Positions 36,901 through 48,810 of a stretch of DNA of 64,000 nucleotides are shown here, one piece after another. This DNA is from Brachynemurus nebulosus (Eukaryota; Arthropoda; Insecta; Neuroptera; Myrmeleontidae). The DNA is taken from assembly GCA_035578155.1 (NCBI GenBank), contig JAPWDM010000009.1, forward strand, positions 3,942,001 to 4,006,000, given 5' to 3'. The translations under genes and the position numbers were made by a program. Positions within the stretch are counted from its first letter, which is position 1, and every line of letters begins with the position of its first letter. The notes beneath the pieces are model-generated. The model saw nothing but the letters and a program-made list of their open reading frames with translations. It had not been told where the DNA came from and did not search any database.

Positions 36901-37043
36901 CACCGCCGGATATTATACAACCATATCTGTATCCGGGATGTTTCCCACCCGCCCCCTTTAATTATACCGAAACCTCTATTACGTATAATGCCACACCACC
37001 TTTGCATACAATTCAAAAAAATTCAAATAATCCACAAATGTAA
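30206..37043 (+). CDS. otu: Ovarian tumor (Otu) homologue, OTU deubiquitinase with Tudor-like domain
   Basis: Exons 30206-30331, 30398-30579, 30664-30818, 33789-34109, 34176-34472, 35742-35890 and 35955-37043, all GT-AG and in frame, encode 772 residues. The OTU domain comes first: DETCLFRIVAEQ gives Asp31 and the catalytic-position Cys34, and DDHFDGVF gives a candidate catalytic His137. Next comes the Otu-specific DEGLAPFSFKVAKALDP and YRNIEFDAWNETRK block, then a Tudor-like region (about 275-345, CFVNL to RRDQLEPLP), and a long Pro/Ser/Asn/Gln-rich tail with LRFFFNVGLDYF at about 528-539. The same order is known in Drosophila Otu, which acts in oogenesis and on ubiquitinated substrates. As I recall, that protein has Ser in the catalytic Cys position, so Cys here is notable. 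Intron 3 is 3 kb of repeats and intron 5 holds a minisatellite. Confidence 0.93.
30851..31625. mobile_element. 775-bp TIR element bounded by TTAA, otu intron 3
   Basis: Begins TTAAGGGGGTGTTCTAGTCT and ends TCTAGACTAGAACAACCCCC then TTAA, near-perfect inverted ends of about 22 bp. TTAA at both borders would suit a piggyBac-type target, though the four bases could belong to the repeat itself. Contains a poly-A run of about 30 at 30908. No ORF. Confidence 0.8.
31930..32575 (+). repeat. Dispersed repeat B, copy B1 (5' truncated)
   Basis: Shares with B2-B4 TACGTTTTAGAGCTTCCTGA, a CCGTCCGTCTGT tract, two tandem units each starting TTGCACCAAGTGGCATAACT and ending GCGCTACCATG or similar, then TTACTGCTAGTCCCACTTCG and GTACGAGGAAGCTGTGTGCC. 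No coding capacity is seen. Confidence 0.8.
32683..32929. mobile_element. 247-bp hAT-type MITE with 8-bp target duplication
   Basis: Ends CAGTGGCGGATTTAC and GTGAATCCACCACTG are inverted apart from one or two bases. Flanks CATCTGCT (32675-32682) and CATCTGAT (32930-32937) agree at 7 of 8 positions. An ORF across the left border at 32390-32806 is a read-through of repeats. Confidence 0.88.
32997..33722 (+). repeat. Dispersed repeat B, copy B2
   Basis: The fullest copy. It begins with a hairpin (GCTTCCG, ACTACTAAAGTAG, CGGAAGC) followed by ATTGTGATCACTTTTGAAAA, and ends with ATTGGCAGCGTATTTTT. Located in otu intron 3, ending about 65 bp before exon 4. Confidence 0.82.
34548..35510. repeat. Minisatellite of about 271-bp units, otu intron 5
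   Basis: CTCGTAAACGG recurs at 34571, 34840, 35114 and 35385, spacings 269, 274 and 271. Each unit also has TTTTTGAAGG, TATTGGGACTGT, CTACTTTTCGTTATCGAAAA and ACATTACTCAAATT. About 3.6 units. Confidence 0.9.
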
Positions 37044-37890
37044 TTTTGAAAAAATATGTGTATATCGTATACATAAAATTTGAACCAAAAAAAAACTAGT
37101 GCCATCTATCGTTAAAAAAAAGAAAATATTTTAAGAAAAGTTAATTATTGCGCACACTTGTGCGCATTCATATTTAAAGTAATTTTTAAAGTTTCTAAAT
37201 TTTTATATTTTGAATTTATTTTCAATTATTATATTTCACTATTAAAAATTTTAACCTAAAATATGTGAAAAGTTATTTTTTTTTTGTTTACAGTGTTGCG
37301 CAGATTGGAATTATTTTTTTTTATTACTCTTATTAAATTAATAATCTGAATTAATACTAAATTTATTTTTTTGAAAGCTCTTATCTAATTTAGATAAAAT
37401 TTTATATTTTTTAAAAATATTTTCTTGTACTTTTCTTATTATTTGACTAAAAGAAATTTATGCATTATTTTACAATGCAAAACATGAAAATTTTTAAATT
37501 ATGTTATTTTTCATATCAGAATATGAAATTTTGAAAAAAAATTCTTGTGATATTACAAAATAATATTTGTTCAAAGAATTCAGTACTAATTTCTGTCAAT
37601 TTTGTAGAATTGATTTTTTTTTAAGATTTTCTATTTTTTCTAAATCATATATTTTAAGAAAAAATATTTTTTTTTTTAAATAGAACATTCCATTATATTA
37701 TTAATTATTATAAATAATTTTTGGTTTATTTCATCTAGAAATTTATTTTTTTTTTTTTTTTGTAATTAATGAATTATGTTTACAATTTTTTTTTTATCGA
37801 TCATGACTTGACGAAATTAAATATATATTATATTTAAAAAGATCTATTGTAACTATATTTGTATTTTTATAATTTTATATACAAAAAGAG

Positions 37891-37896
37891 AATAAA
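37891..37896 (+). terminator. otu polyadenylation signal candidate
   Basis: AATAAA about 850 bp after the stop; the intervening AT-rich sequence would be a long 3' UTR. Other weaker signals may be used. Confidence 0.4.
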
Positions 37897-39887
37897 TATA
37901 TCTTTATTTAAACTAAATTTGATGTATTTTTCAGAAAACATTTTTTTTTTAAGTTGCACCATGATTTCGGTAATTTTCCAAAGTTATTCGAGTTATTTTT
38001 AGCGCCGACTCCCCACTATAGTGCCAGTCTCGATACGTTCCCGCTTCAGTCTTGCTCCGAAAAGATCTTGTAGTATTCACATCACAGTGCTGGTACCTAT
38101 TGGTCGTTGTCTATCCAAATTTTATAATGTCACTCTCGATAGACTCCCAGTCCGGTATCAGTTCGATGAAAAAATCTCTTCATAATACATAGCTGAGTCC
38201 TTTTATCGGGTTTTTCACGATAATATAAATTCTTAACTTTTGAAGTACATTCACACTCAAAAATTATCGAATAAAAAGTAGTAATTAGAAATAGAGTCCC
38301 TATAATAAATAGAGTCGTGACATGTCATCCATTTTCTCTCCAAAACAGTGGAAAGCTTCAAAATTAATTATCACATGTCTGAGTAAATATTTTTGAGTAC
38401 ATAATTTATTATTGTTAATAAGTTATGAATTAATGAACAATTAAAATTTTTTAATTTACCTTAATTATTCTTCCTAAGTTAAACTAAATGATTTTTGTTA
38501 ATATTTATGTAATTTATTTCAATGTATTTTACGCAAACTTTGGACAGAAACCAATCTGGCCGGAACCAATCAGCGTTCAACACACATGTCACGATTCTAT
38601 TTACATATATAGGGACTCTAAGGCTAGGGTCACATTGGAAGCAGGTACGTACGACAAATCACTCGCGCGTACTTGTACGTACACGTCAGATTGAAACAAA
38701 CAATGCAAATGAACGAAGATGGTCACACTAGATACGAGTTATTCTTGCGCGCACTTACGTAGTCGTCAGTGTTAAAAATTGAAACAAAAAAATTTGTTTT
38801 TTTCGCACTATTCGTACGTCGTAGAAGATAAAGAAGATAGGCAATTTAAGTAAAAGTAATACAATTTATGAATATTATTTGAATTTTAACGGATATTTTC
38901 ATTTGTTACAATTTTTGTAGTACCAAACTACAATTTTATAAAACTTATTATTTGATAAATTAAGGATACATTTAAATGGATATAGAAGAATTAATAATTC
39001 TCGTATTTGAAAGGGAGCAAAAAAAAGGGTAGGTACTATAACAGAGAAATTTGTAGAAAATTTTGGTTAGAGATTGCGAAAGCATTAAATCTTCCTTCAT
39101 TCATACGAAAATATTCAAAAATTTCGATTAGCATTTTTCATCAAATAATAATTAATTATATTATTATCGAAAAGCAAATAATCTCTTAACAGATTAATTT
39201 TTAAAATAAATTTACGTAAGTATACGCTAACAGTGTGACCACTTTATCTGACGACAATAGTCTCACGACTATATCAGACAAATTAAGTCGTACGTACCCG
39301 TTTCCAATGTGACCTTAGCCTAATTAGAAACTTGCGCCCTCTGGTTTGTAACGGTGCAAATTCTCATTCGTAACGGTAGGTGACAAAATTTTCTGGCGAA
39401 CACCCCAGCATATGTCGCATACGTCACCTACCAACTTTGTACTCGCTACACTCAGTACCTGGCTTATTCAATATAGATATACAACTCTATAATATAATAA
39501 TGTTTCCCCCACTATGATCACACAACGATATTAATATGTCATCCTTCGATGACATAAAAAATAAAGACCGGTTATAAATTTCGATATTTCTTTTTTTTTC
39601 AAAAATTAGTTTTCGCCGCGAGGAGTTTTAATTAATTTTTGAATATTTTGGATCATATTGGACATACTGGGCGTCTGTGTTTGTGTAAGTTTTTTCGCGG
39701 GTACTTATGTTTCAAATGTTTCTGTCTCTGTAAATAACATTCATAAACGAATTTTTAATTTTAATTTTTATAAAAATTAGGTCTCTCCTGTTATGCCCAT
39801 TTACAATCGCTTTTCAATTATTTCCAATACATTAAAAAGAAAACAATAAAAATTTTCATATTCAGTCGTGCCAAGAAACTGTTGAAA
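37897..39887. other. Intergenic region between otu and the zinc-finger genes
   Basis: Contains a TIR element with a MADF-like relic (38621-39321), a fragment of the 21129-21445 family (39336-39410) and a fragment of the 14.4-kb repeat (39465-39560). From about 39600 it resembles the 5' flank of the other zinc-finger paralogues. Confidence 0.6.
38621..39321 (+). mobile_element. 701-bp TIR element, possible PIF/Harbinger remnant
   Basis: Ends AGGCTAGGGTCACATTGGAA and TTCCAATGTGACCTTAGCCT are inverted, each followed inward by GTACGTACGAC or its complement. Inside, MDIEELIILVFEREQKKG (from 38976) and, after a frameshift, RYYNREICRKFWLEIAKALN (about 39030-39090) resemble the N-terminal MADF domain found beside PIF/Harbinger transposases. 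The element identity is inference from this short match. Confidence 0.55.
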
Positions 39888-40952
39888 ATGGAAAACAAGG
39901 ACTCTACATTTACCATTAAAATTAAAACGGAGGAAAATTTCGAGGATCTAGGTAATCAGTTTGCAAATGTAATAAAGAGGGAATTTGCCGATATTTTAGA
40001 TCAAGATGAAATAAAATTGAAGTTGGAAGAATCTAGTGCTGTTGATTTATCAAGTTTGCATACGGAAATTAAACTGGAAAATGACGAAAGTGATATGGCA
40101 AGCGAAACTAGCAATTTATTTGATAGAAGTTGCGAAAATTCTACTGAATTAAATATTTCCGAAAACATGTGCGAACAGTTTGACACAAAAGAGGAAAGTG
40201 AGACTAGTGTAGGTTCTAAAACTTTAATTAAACAAAACAGTTTTACAAATTACAAAAAAATGTCATTTGTGTGTCAGACATGTTTTAAAACATTTACTCA
40301 GTTGAGTAATTTAAAGTATCATGAAAGAACACACACTGGTGAAAAACCATTTAAATGTGGTGTATGTTCTAAAACATTTTTTCAGTCATGTAATTTGAAG
40401 ACACATGAAAGAATACACACTGACGAGAAACCGTTTAAATGTGATATATGTTCTAAAACATTCTCTCAGTTCGGTAACTTTAAGTCTCATGAAAGAACAC
40501 ATACTGGTGAAAAACCGTTTAAATGTGACACATGTTCTAAAAAATTTTTTACGTCAGATAGTTTGAAGAAACATGAAAAAACACACACTGATGAAAAACC
40601 ATTTAAATGTGATGTATGTTATAAAACATTTTCTCAGTCATGTAATTTGAAGACACATGAAAGAACACACACTGGTGAGAAACCATTCAACTGTAATATA
40701 TGTTTTAAAACATTTTCTCAGTCCACTATTTTGAAGAGACATAAAAGAACACACACTGGTGAAAGACCATTCAACTGTAATATATGTTTTAAAACATTTA
40801 CTCAATTGGGTAATTTGAAGACACATGAAAGAACACACACTGGTGAAAAACCATTTAAATGTGATGTATGTTTTAAAACATTTTCTCAGCCCAGTAATTT
40901 GAAGGCACATAAAACAACACACACTAATGAAAAAGCATTCAAATGTGATATA

Positions 40953-41286
<334 letters not shown>

Positions 41287-41814
41287 TATGTTCTAAAAAA
41301 TTTTCTTATTCAATTAAATTAAAGCACCATGAAAGAAAACACGCCGGCGAAAAACCATTCAAATGTCATACATATGTTAAAACATTTTTCCACTCAAATA
41401 CTTTGAAGTACCATGAAAAGATACACTCCGGTGAAAGGCCATTCAAATGCCATACATGTCCGAAAATATTTTCAAACTCAAATGCTTTAAAGTACATACA
41501 TACCATAAAAGAGAAGAGTACACTCCGGCGAAAAGCCATTCAAATGCCGAACATGTTCTAAAACATTTTCCACATCAGGTAATTTGAAGGAACATGAAAG
41601 AACACATACTGGTGAAAAACCATTTAAATGCAATACATGTGCTAAAACATTTTCTCAGTCAAATATTTTAAAGACACATAAAAGAACACACACTGGTAAA
41701 AAACCATTTAAATGTGATATATGCTCTAAAACATTTTATGAGTCCAGTACTTTGAAAACACATAAAAGAATTCATACTGGAAAACAAACAAGATTAAGAA
41801 AGGTAACACCGTAG
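41287..41814 (+). pseudogene. Decayed 3' part of ZNF-A
   Basis: Continues the interrupted ninth finger ([20 protein letters not shown]) and about five more. One finger has Tyr in place of its second Cys (CHTYVKTF). Extra bases around 41495-41515 (a CATACATAC stretch) shift the frame. The end, LRKVTP at 41814, matches the paralogue ending IRKVTS, so this was the original C-terminus. It has no start of its own and has taken damage since it was separated. Confidence 0.85.
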
Positions 41815-43131
41815 AAAAAAGTATCCATAAAATTATGGTGGCCATATTTTGTTAAAGCAAAAACCGAGACACAAGCAAAAGTTTGAAAAAATGGAAGAAA
41901 TTACTTAACGTGCATGAATTACGTACCTAAGCAGCGTCCAGCTCCCCCGAAAATAGCCAATGCCTAAGTTGGTTGGACATTGAAAATGTCTTTCTCGGAA
42001 AATGTTGGATGAGAGAAAAAAAGGAAAATTCCGGAAAAAATAAATAAGGGCCAGTATTATAAAAAACAACCAACTAAATTTATGAACTAAATTAATTTTA
42101 TTCACAGATATCAGTATTATAAAACTGAAATAAATTAAGAAGGGAACTAAATTTTAGTTTCAACAGAAAATCTACCGACTAAATATTAAGCGGAAATTAA
42201 TTTTACAGTTCTGAAAGATTTTTACAAATTATATTTATATTTAAATTTATACATATTAAACAGGTTTTACACACGTTGTAATACAAACTAAAAGTACAGA
42301 ATTAATTTTTGTATCATATATATATAAAACAAAATAAAAAAAAAAATATTGTAATATTATTTTCAAGATTTTTTTTTGTATTTTTCTAGGCGATTAAAGT
42401 ACGCAAAACTGATTATAGTAACTGTCGTAACTGTTGTCCTTAAATGACGAATAAGAAAATTTAACTCTTTGCGATTATAAGACATGTACAGCATGACAAG
42501 GTGGTTTGTCCATTAAATCTACCATATTTAAAGGTGTTTTGTCTGTTGGATCATAAGACATGTACGACATGTACCACATGACACACTGAATGTTGAACTG
42601 TAATGACTGCTCATACTTCACATTACATGAATATTTTATTTAATAACTGCAAACACATTCATTTATTAGAAAAATTGTAAATAAAATAATACAAAATCAC
42701 GTTGAATTATCTTTTTAAAATTAAAAAATAAAAACAGCATTGAGGACGTATTTAGCGCATTTGGTATTCAACTTTGGGGAAACAAGGTTAGAACGTCAAA
42801 AGAATCCGTCAAAAAAAGAACGTCGGTCGTTGTCATGTGCTACATGTCTTACCAGCCTATTTACAACTCACTTTTTTTTTGCTTGAGTGCAGGTTAATTT
42901 TTGAATTTTTTGAATCATACTGGCAATACTGACTGAGTGTCTATTAGTGTGTAGGACTCTAGGTAAATTTTATGTTTTAAGTGTTTTTGTGTCTCTGTGA
43001 ATAACATTCATAAGCTAATTTTAAATTCCAATAATTTTTACGCATTTACCATTATTTTAGATCGTATCCAGTACGTTAAAAAAGAAAGAATCAAAATTTT
43101 CCTGTTCAGTTGTGCCAAGAAACTGTTAAAA
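41815..43131. other. Spacer between ZNF-A and ZNF-B
   Basis: Holds a copy of repeat E (42049-42290; CCAGTATTATAAAA, GGGAACTAAATTTTAGTT, AAAATCTACCGACTAAA). The last 230 bp look like 5' UTR: CTCTAG then GTAAAT near 42962, and TTATTTTAG near 43062 before ATCGTATCCAGTACG, may bound a short untranslated intron that ZNF-C also has. Confidence 0.6.
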
Positions 43132-44646
43132 ATGGAAAATAAGAAATCTACATCAACTGTTGAATCTACATTTACCGTTAAAATTAAAACAGAGGAAAAT
43201 TTCGAGGATCTAGGTAATCAATTTCCAAATGTAATAAAGACGGAATTTGCCGATTCTTTAAATGAAGATGAAATAAAATTGAAGTTGGAAGAATCTAGTG
43301 GTGTTAATTTATCAAGTTTGCATATGGAAATTAAACTGGAACATGATGAAAGTGATATCCCAAGTGAAAGTAGTATTTTATTTGATAAAAGTTGCGAAAA
43401 TTCTACTCAATTAAATATATCGGAAAAAATGTGCGAACAGTTTGACACAAAAGAGGAAAGTGAGACTAGTATAGGCTCTGAAATTTTAACTAAACAAAAC
43501 AGTTTTAAAAAGTATAAAAAAATGTCATTTATGTGTCCGACATGTTCTAAAACATTTTCTCAGTCAAGTACTTTGAAGACACATGAAAGAACACACACTG
43601 GTGAAAAACCATTCAAATGTGACACATGTTTTAAAACATTTCCTTATTTAAGTAGTTTGAAGACACATGAAAAAACACACACTGGCGAAAAACCATTTAA
43701 ATGTGACATATGTTCTAAAAAATTTTCTCAGTCAGTTACTTTAAAGGAACATAATAGAATACACACTGGCGAAAAATCATTCAAATGCCATACATGTCCT
43801 AAAACATTTTCTACGTCAGGCACTTTGAAGAAACATGAACGAATACACACTGACGAAAAGCCATTTAAATGCCATACATGCCCTAAAACATTTACTCAGT
43901 TGAGGATTTTGAAGGAACATGAAAGGATACACACTGGTGAAAAACCATTTATGTGTTATACGTGTTCTAAAACATTTACTCAGTCAAGTACTTTAAAGCT
44001 TCATGAACGAACTCACACTGACGAAAAGCCATTTAAATGCCATACATGTTTTAAAACATTTTCTACGTTAAGTAGTTTCTCGAGACATGAATGGGTGCAT
44101 ATTGGTGAAAAACCATTTAAATGTGATACATGTTTTAAAACATTTTCTCGGTCGTATATTTTAAAGGATCATGAAAGAACACACACTGGCGAAAAACCAT
44201 TTAAATGTGATATATGTTTTAAAATATTTTCTCACTCAGCTACTTTAAAGTATCATAAAAGAATACACACGGGCGAAAAGCCATTCAAATGCCATACATG
44301 TCCGAAAACATTTTCTCAGTTAGGTCATTTAAATTCACATGAACGAATACACACCGGTAAAAAACCATTTAAATGTCCGACATGTCCTAAAACATTTTCT
44401 CTGTTACACTGTTTGAAGGTACATGAAAGAACACACACTGGTGAAAAGCCATTCAAATGCCATACATGTTCGAAAACATTTCCTCACTCAAATAGTTTGC
44501 AGTATCATGAACGGATACACTCAGGTGAAAAGCCATTTATGTGTCACACGTGTTCGAAAACATTTTCATCGTCTAGTAATTTGAAAGTACATGAAAAAAT
44601 TCATACTGAAAAAAAGAAAAACAAGATTAGGAAAGTAACATCGTAG
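43132..44646 (+). CDS. C2H2 zinc-finger protein ZNF-B, 13 fingers
   Basis: Probable sequence-specific nuclear regulator; no orthologue recognised. I chose ATG 43132 (MENKKSTSTVES) because the paralogues start at the same place; an in-frame ATG-like extension to 42997 lies in untranslated sequence conserved between copies. 504 residues. The N-terminal 130 residues carry four psi-K-x-E motifs (IKTE twice, LKLE, IKLE). Thirteen tandem fingers follow, the first FMCPTCSKTFSQSSTLKTH, all with two Cys and two His, then a basic tail KKKNKIRKVTS. Intronless coding part, codon use AT-rich like ZNF-A and ZNF-C. It faces ZNF-C tail to tail. Confidence 0.92.
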   Translation: MENKKSTSTVESTFTVKIKTEENFEDLGNQFPNVIKTEFADSLNEDEIKLKLEESSGVNLSSLHMEIKLEHDESDIPSESSILFDKSCENSTQLNISEKMCEQFDTKEESETSIGSEILTKQNSFKKYKKMSFMCPTCSKTFSQSSTLKTHERTHTGEKPFKCDTCFKTFPYLSSLKTHEKTHTGEKPFKCDICSKKFSQSVTLKEHNRIHTGEKSFKCHTCPKTFSTSGTLKKHERIHTDEKPFKCHTCPKTFTQLRILKEHERIHTGEKPFMCYTCSKTFTQSSTLKLHERTHTDEKPFKCHTCFKTFSTLSSFSRHEWVHIGEKPFKCDTCFKTFSRSYILKDHERTHTGEKPFKCDICFKIFSHSATLKYHKRIHTGEKPFKCHTCPKTFSQLGHLNSHERIHTGKKPFKCPTCPKTFSLLHCLKVHERTHTGEKPFKCHTCSKTFPHSNSLQYHERIHSGEKPFMCHTCSKTFSSSSNLKVHEKIHTEKKKNKIRKVTS

Positions 44647-47600
44647 AAAAAAGTCATGTAATTAGTAGTGCTGTCGAGCAGTTAGTCGATTAATCGACTA
44701 CAGTTGTTTTTTAGACAAAATTAGTCATTAGTCGAAAATATCGAGCGAACCGTAGTCGACTAAGCGACTAAATTTTTAGTCGAATTTCTTAAATTGTGTA
44801 ACGTATGCAACTCTATCAAAAACGATGTTTTCTTTTGAATTTAATTATTGACTTTTAATATATTTTTTAAGAAAAAAAGATATGAATGATAATATGTCAA
44901 TCACATAAACGTAAAAAATTATACAAATAGTTAAATGTTTATTTTTTATTTTTTGAAGTCTAATAAATAATATACAAAAATTAATAAATTAATAAATATA
45001 CAAAAATTAATAAATAAATTAAGGCCAGTATTATAAAAGCCAACTAACTAAATTAAATTTGTGAACTAAATAAATTGTTACCTCTATTTTCGCCAAAAAA
45101 TTTAAACTTGTAATTTCATTATTTGACTTTATTTGGCGATAAACCTCAATATTAAGATCAGCAAAAAACCAAACAGAATTTTTTAACCAATCTTCAACAT
45201 GTTGACCGTTTTCGGTGTCTCAAAACACCATTATTAAGACAAGAATATAAAAATCAATAAAAATAAAAATGGAAAAATTTAAAAAAATTTTTTCATAAAC
45301 AAAAGAAACGAAAAACCTTACCTTTTAGTTTGTATCAAAACCAATCAAATCAAAAAATGTCAAATATAGCAACTCGTTGGTTGCAAAAAAGGAAATACGT
45401 ACATCACTAAAAATGATATACGATAACGGAAATGTGAAACAACAAAAAAACATCTGAAGACCAAACTTGCAATAGAGAACAGAAAAAGTAAAAGAAGAAA
45501 CGAAAAATCATTTTTAGAAAAAAACGTCTGTAAAAGCCACAAATCGCCTTATGAATCACCTATTCAAATTAGTTCCATTGACTTTCGCCTAAATCCATTG
45601 TCAGAAAACATGTTGATAAATCCATTTTGAAAAATTTTTTTATAGGGAGAAAGGCAAAAAAATGTTTCATGTCACAATTGTGACACTCCAAGTTGATTCG
45701 TCAAATATCGAACAAATTTTTTTAATTTTAAGAATTGTGAACTAAATTAATTTTATTCACAGATGTCAGTATTATAAAACTGAAATAAATTAAGTAGGGA
45801 ACTAAATTTTAGTTGACAGAAAATCTACCGACTAAAGGAGGGGTATCGATAAGGCGTTATTTCCGTTCCAAAATAACGAAACCAAAACTGTCTACGATTT
45901 AATGTTTTCTTTATATATCTTAAAAGTAGACTATATGAATCACGCTGTGTGCTAAAAGATGTGTTTATAGTATTACTTGAAATAAATAAATAAATTTTTT
46001 AAAAAGACCACAATATGTATTTTTTCTTTCTCATATCTATATTACCAAAAAAACACTTGCTGTATATTTCTCTCTTTGTTCATTTGACATGGTAACATGT
46101 CAGTAGCATTGAGACGGTAAAAACTTGTTCAACTGGCACTATGTTATCCAGTGGATCAAGACATAACCGTTAACCGTTTCAGTGCCACTGACATATTTAA
46201 CATGTCAAATGAAACAAAGAAAGAAATATATTTGACCATAGACCAATTAACATATTATATATTATATAAATGTATAATTGAGGCAGCTAGTTACGACTAA
46301 CCTGTAATAATTGTAAGTTCCGACCTAATAGTATTCTGTAATATAGTAATCAATGCAGTAACCGATTGAATCCGTAGTAACGTTTTCAAATAATTATTGT
46401 CAAAATATAATATTGATAATAAAATTTTACTTTTTTGAGAAGAAACTGCAAAATGTTGAAAGAAAGAAAGTGGTATTCGCCTTTTTATCAAAATACGTAC
46501 ACATACAAATTATGTCCTACAATAATTATAGTCGCATTTGCTTAAAAATTGACATTATATTATATTCCTTAAATCTCACCCTATTACCTGCTTCAAGAAA
46601 AATGCCTACAAACTGCCTTTATGCTTATTCTAATAGTATAATATAATAGTGTTCATTGGTCTGTGTATCTGACATAGTGTTGCCCATAGAGATGTATAGA
46701 GATGAAGATCCTATCTCTGTACTAGCGATACCAGCGTAAACAAAAAATCCCCCCTCAAATGTTATGTACAAACACTGAGCTTGTGCTTTTATATGTGTAT
46801 AGTGGGTGTAGTATGTATGTCTGTCATCGCTACTATGTACCTGATAACAATGACTCAACGGGCGGTAGTAATTTCCGCACCAAACAAAATATTATAGGTA
46901 AATTCCGCACTCATCTTTTGAAACTATCATAATCCTATGTGTATTTTCCGCACTAAACAATTGAAAATAAAACTATAAGCGATAAGTAAAATATTAATAT
47001 TGTAGTGTCCCGGTTTTGCTTTATCAAAATACAGACACCCTAATTACTTAATCGATTAATCGACTTAGTCGACTAATTTTGTTTATATTTAAACATTTTT
47101 TAGTTGACTATTTTAATTTCAACTAAATAACTAGGGCCAGTGTTATAAAAGCCAACTAACTAAATTAATTTTATCCACAAATGTCAGTATTATAAAACTG
47201 AAATAAATTAAGTAGGGAACATGGAAGGAGAGGTATATAATATTGTAAAGGAAGGAGCATTTCCAGTAACGGTTTTAATTTAATTAAAACATTGCCATTG
47301 CTTTTAAAACAATATATTTAGTATATTTTTCTTATAATTGTGATTTCTATATAAAAACATAAACAATTAATTAATTATTTTTAATATCTGTTCTATTTAA
47401 TTCAATAATCAACTCCTCAGGAATTCTGTTCGAATATTTGATCAGTTAATTTTTCGAATTCTTAATTGTCTACTAAATTATTGTTTTTTAACGATGCTTA
47501 AAGAATATTATAAATAACTAAACTGAAACCAAAAATTGCTCAAATTAATCGACTATTTACAATTTATAACTGTTTCTTTAAAAAGATTACGTTTTGGTTT

Positions 47601-48810
47601 ATAATTTTCCATCACTAATAAGACATATCTTTTTGATAAAAGTAGACACAAACATAAATAAAACTATACATTTATTAAATTATAATTTTATTAATAAATA
47701 AATAAATACAAACGAAATACATAATCTTAAAGTTAAATTTTTATATGCTCATTAATTTTACATATAAGACGCTACTGAAATGAAGGGTCAATCTAACCTA
47801 TATTTTAATTTTTACATAATCTTATTTTTTACAACATTTTTAAAATTTTTGTCGTTATTAACACATATTTTAACTAAAAAACGAATTCCTTATTTACGTA
47901 GAATGATTCCTTTTTCGGATTTCCTTTACTTTGTGTAATGTCAATATTGGTATTTTTCCGCTTATTATAAACCTGTTTTTTTTAAAATGAAGAATTTAGA
48001 AAATATAACAAATTTTCGCTAGAAATGGTTGCATTTATTGATAAATACAATATTTACTTACCCAAATATTATATTTACGGTGTATTACGTTTACTAATTT
48101 TTTTTTTTTAATTTAATTTTTTGTAGGACTGGATGTTTAGTGCTTATTTGCACGTGTTCTAGTGTATATTTACTCTTTTGTTTTTTATTTTTTGTGGTAC
48201 ATTCAAAAGAATCTACGTATTCATTCTAACATATCATATTATATTATATCTTGTCTCTCTCCTAAGAAATAGTCTCCATCCATATTCTTCTATATCAATG
48301 GTAGGGAACTAAATTTTAGTTGACAGAAAATCTACCGACTAAATTTTGTTCGGAGATTAATTTGACAGTTCTGAAAGATTTTTACAAATATTTATGTATA
48401 TATTTATGCATATTAAACAGGTTTTGTACACGGTTAATCAATCACTAACTTATCTTAATCATGAGATACGTTTATAATACTGAACCAAAATTTAGTTCAC
48501 AACAATTTTTATTCGTGGAATAGAGTTATTCGTTGATTTAATTGTCTTTTATAATACTGGGCAATAAAAAAATTTTTTTTTTGTTTGAATGATTAAAGGC
48601 GACTAATTTATTAATTTTTATATATTATTTTTATTAGACTTCAAAAAATAAAAACTAAACATTTAACTATTTGCATAACTTTTTACATTTATGTGATTGA
48701 CATATTTATCATTCAGTTGCATACGTTACACAATTTAAGAAAATCGACTAAAAATTTAATCGATTAATCGACTAACTGCTCGACAGTACTACTAATTATA
48801 TGGCGTTTTT
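44647..48810. other. Spacer between ZNF-B and ZNF-C with inverted flanks and repeat E copies
   Basis: The first 400 bp after ZNF-B (AGTTAGTCGATTAATCGACT, CACAATTTAAG-type phrase in complement, AGTTAAATGTTTA) are mirrored just after ZNF-C at 48410-48800. Fragments of repeat E lie at 45023-45070, 45725-45838, 47130-47222 and 48300-48565. A small foldback at about 46055-46235 has TTCATTTGACATGGTAACAT and ATGTCAAATGAAACAAAGAA as arms. No coding sequence seen. Confidence 0.65.

Noticed and set aside
42997..43131. 45-residue N-terminal extension of ZNF-B
   Set aside because: The matching sequence in front of ZNF-C and ZNF-A is untranslated-like and includes a likely splice acceptor; all three paralogues have ATG at MENK.
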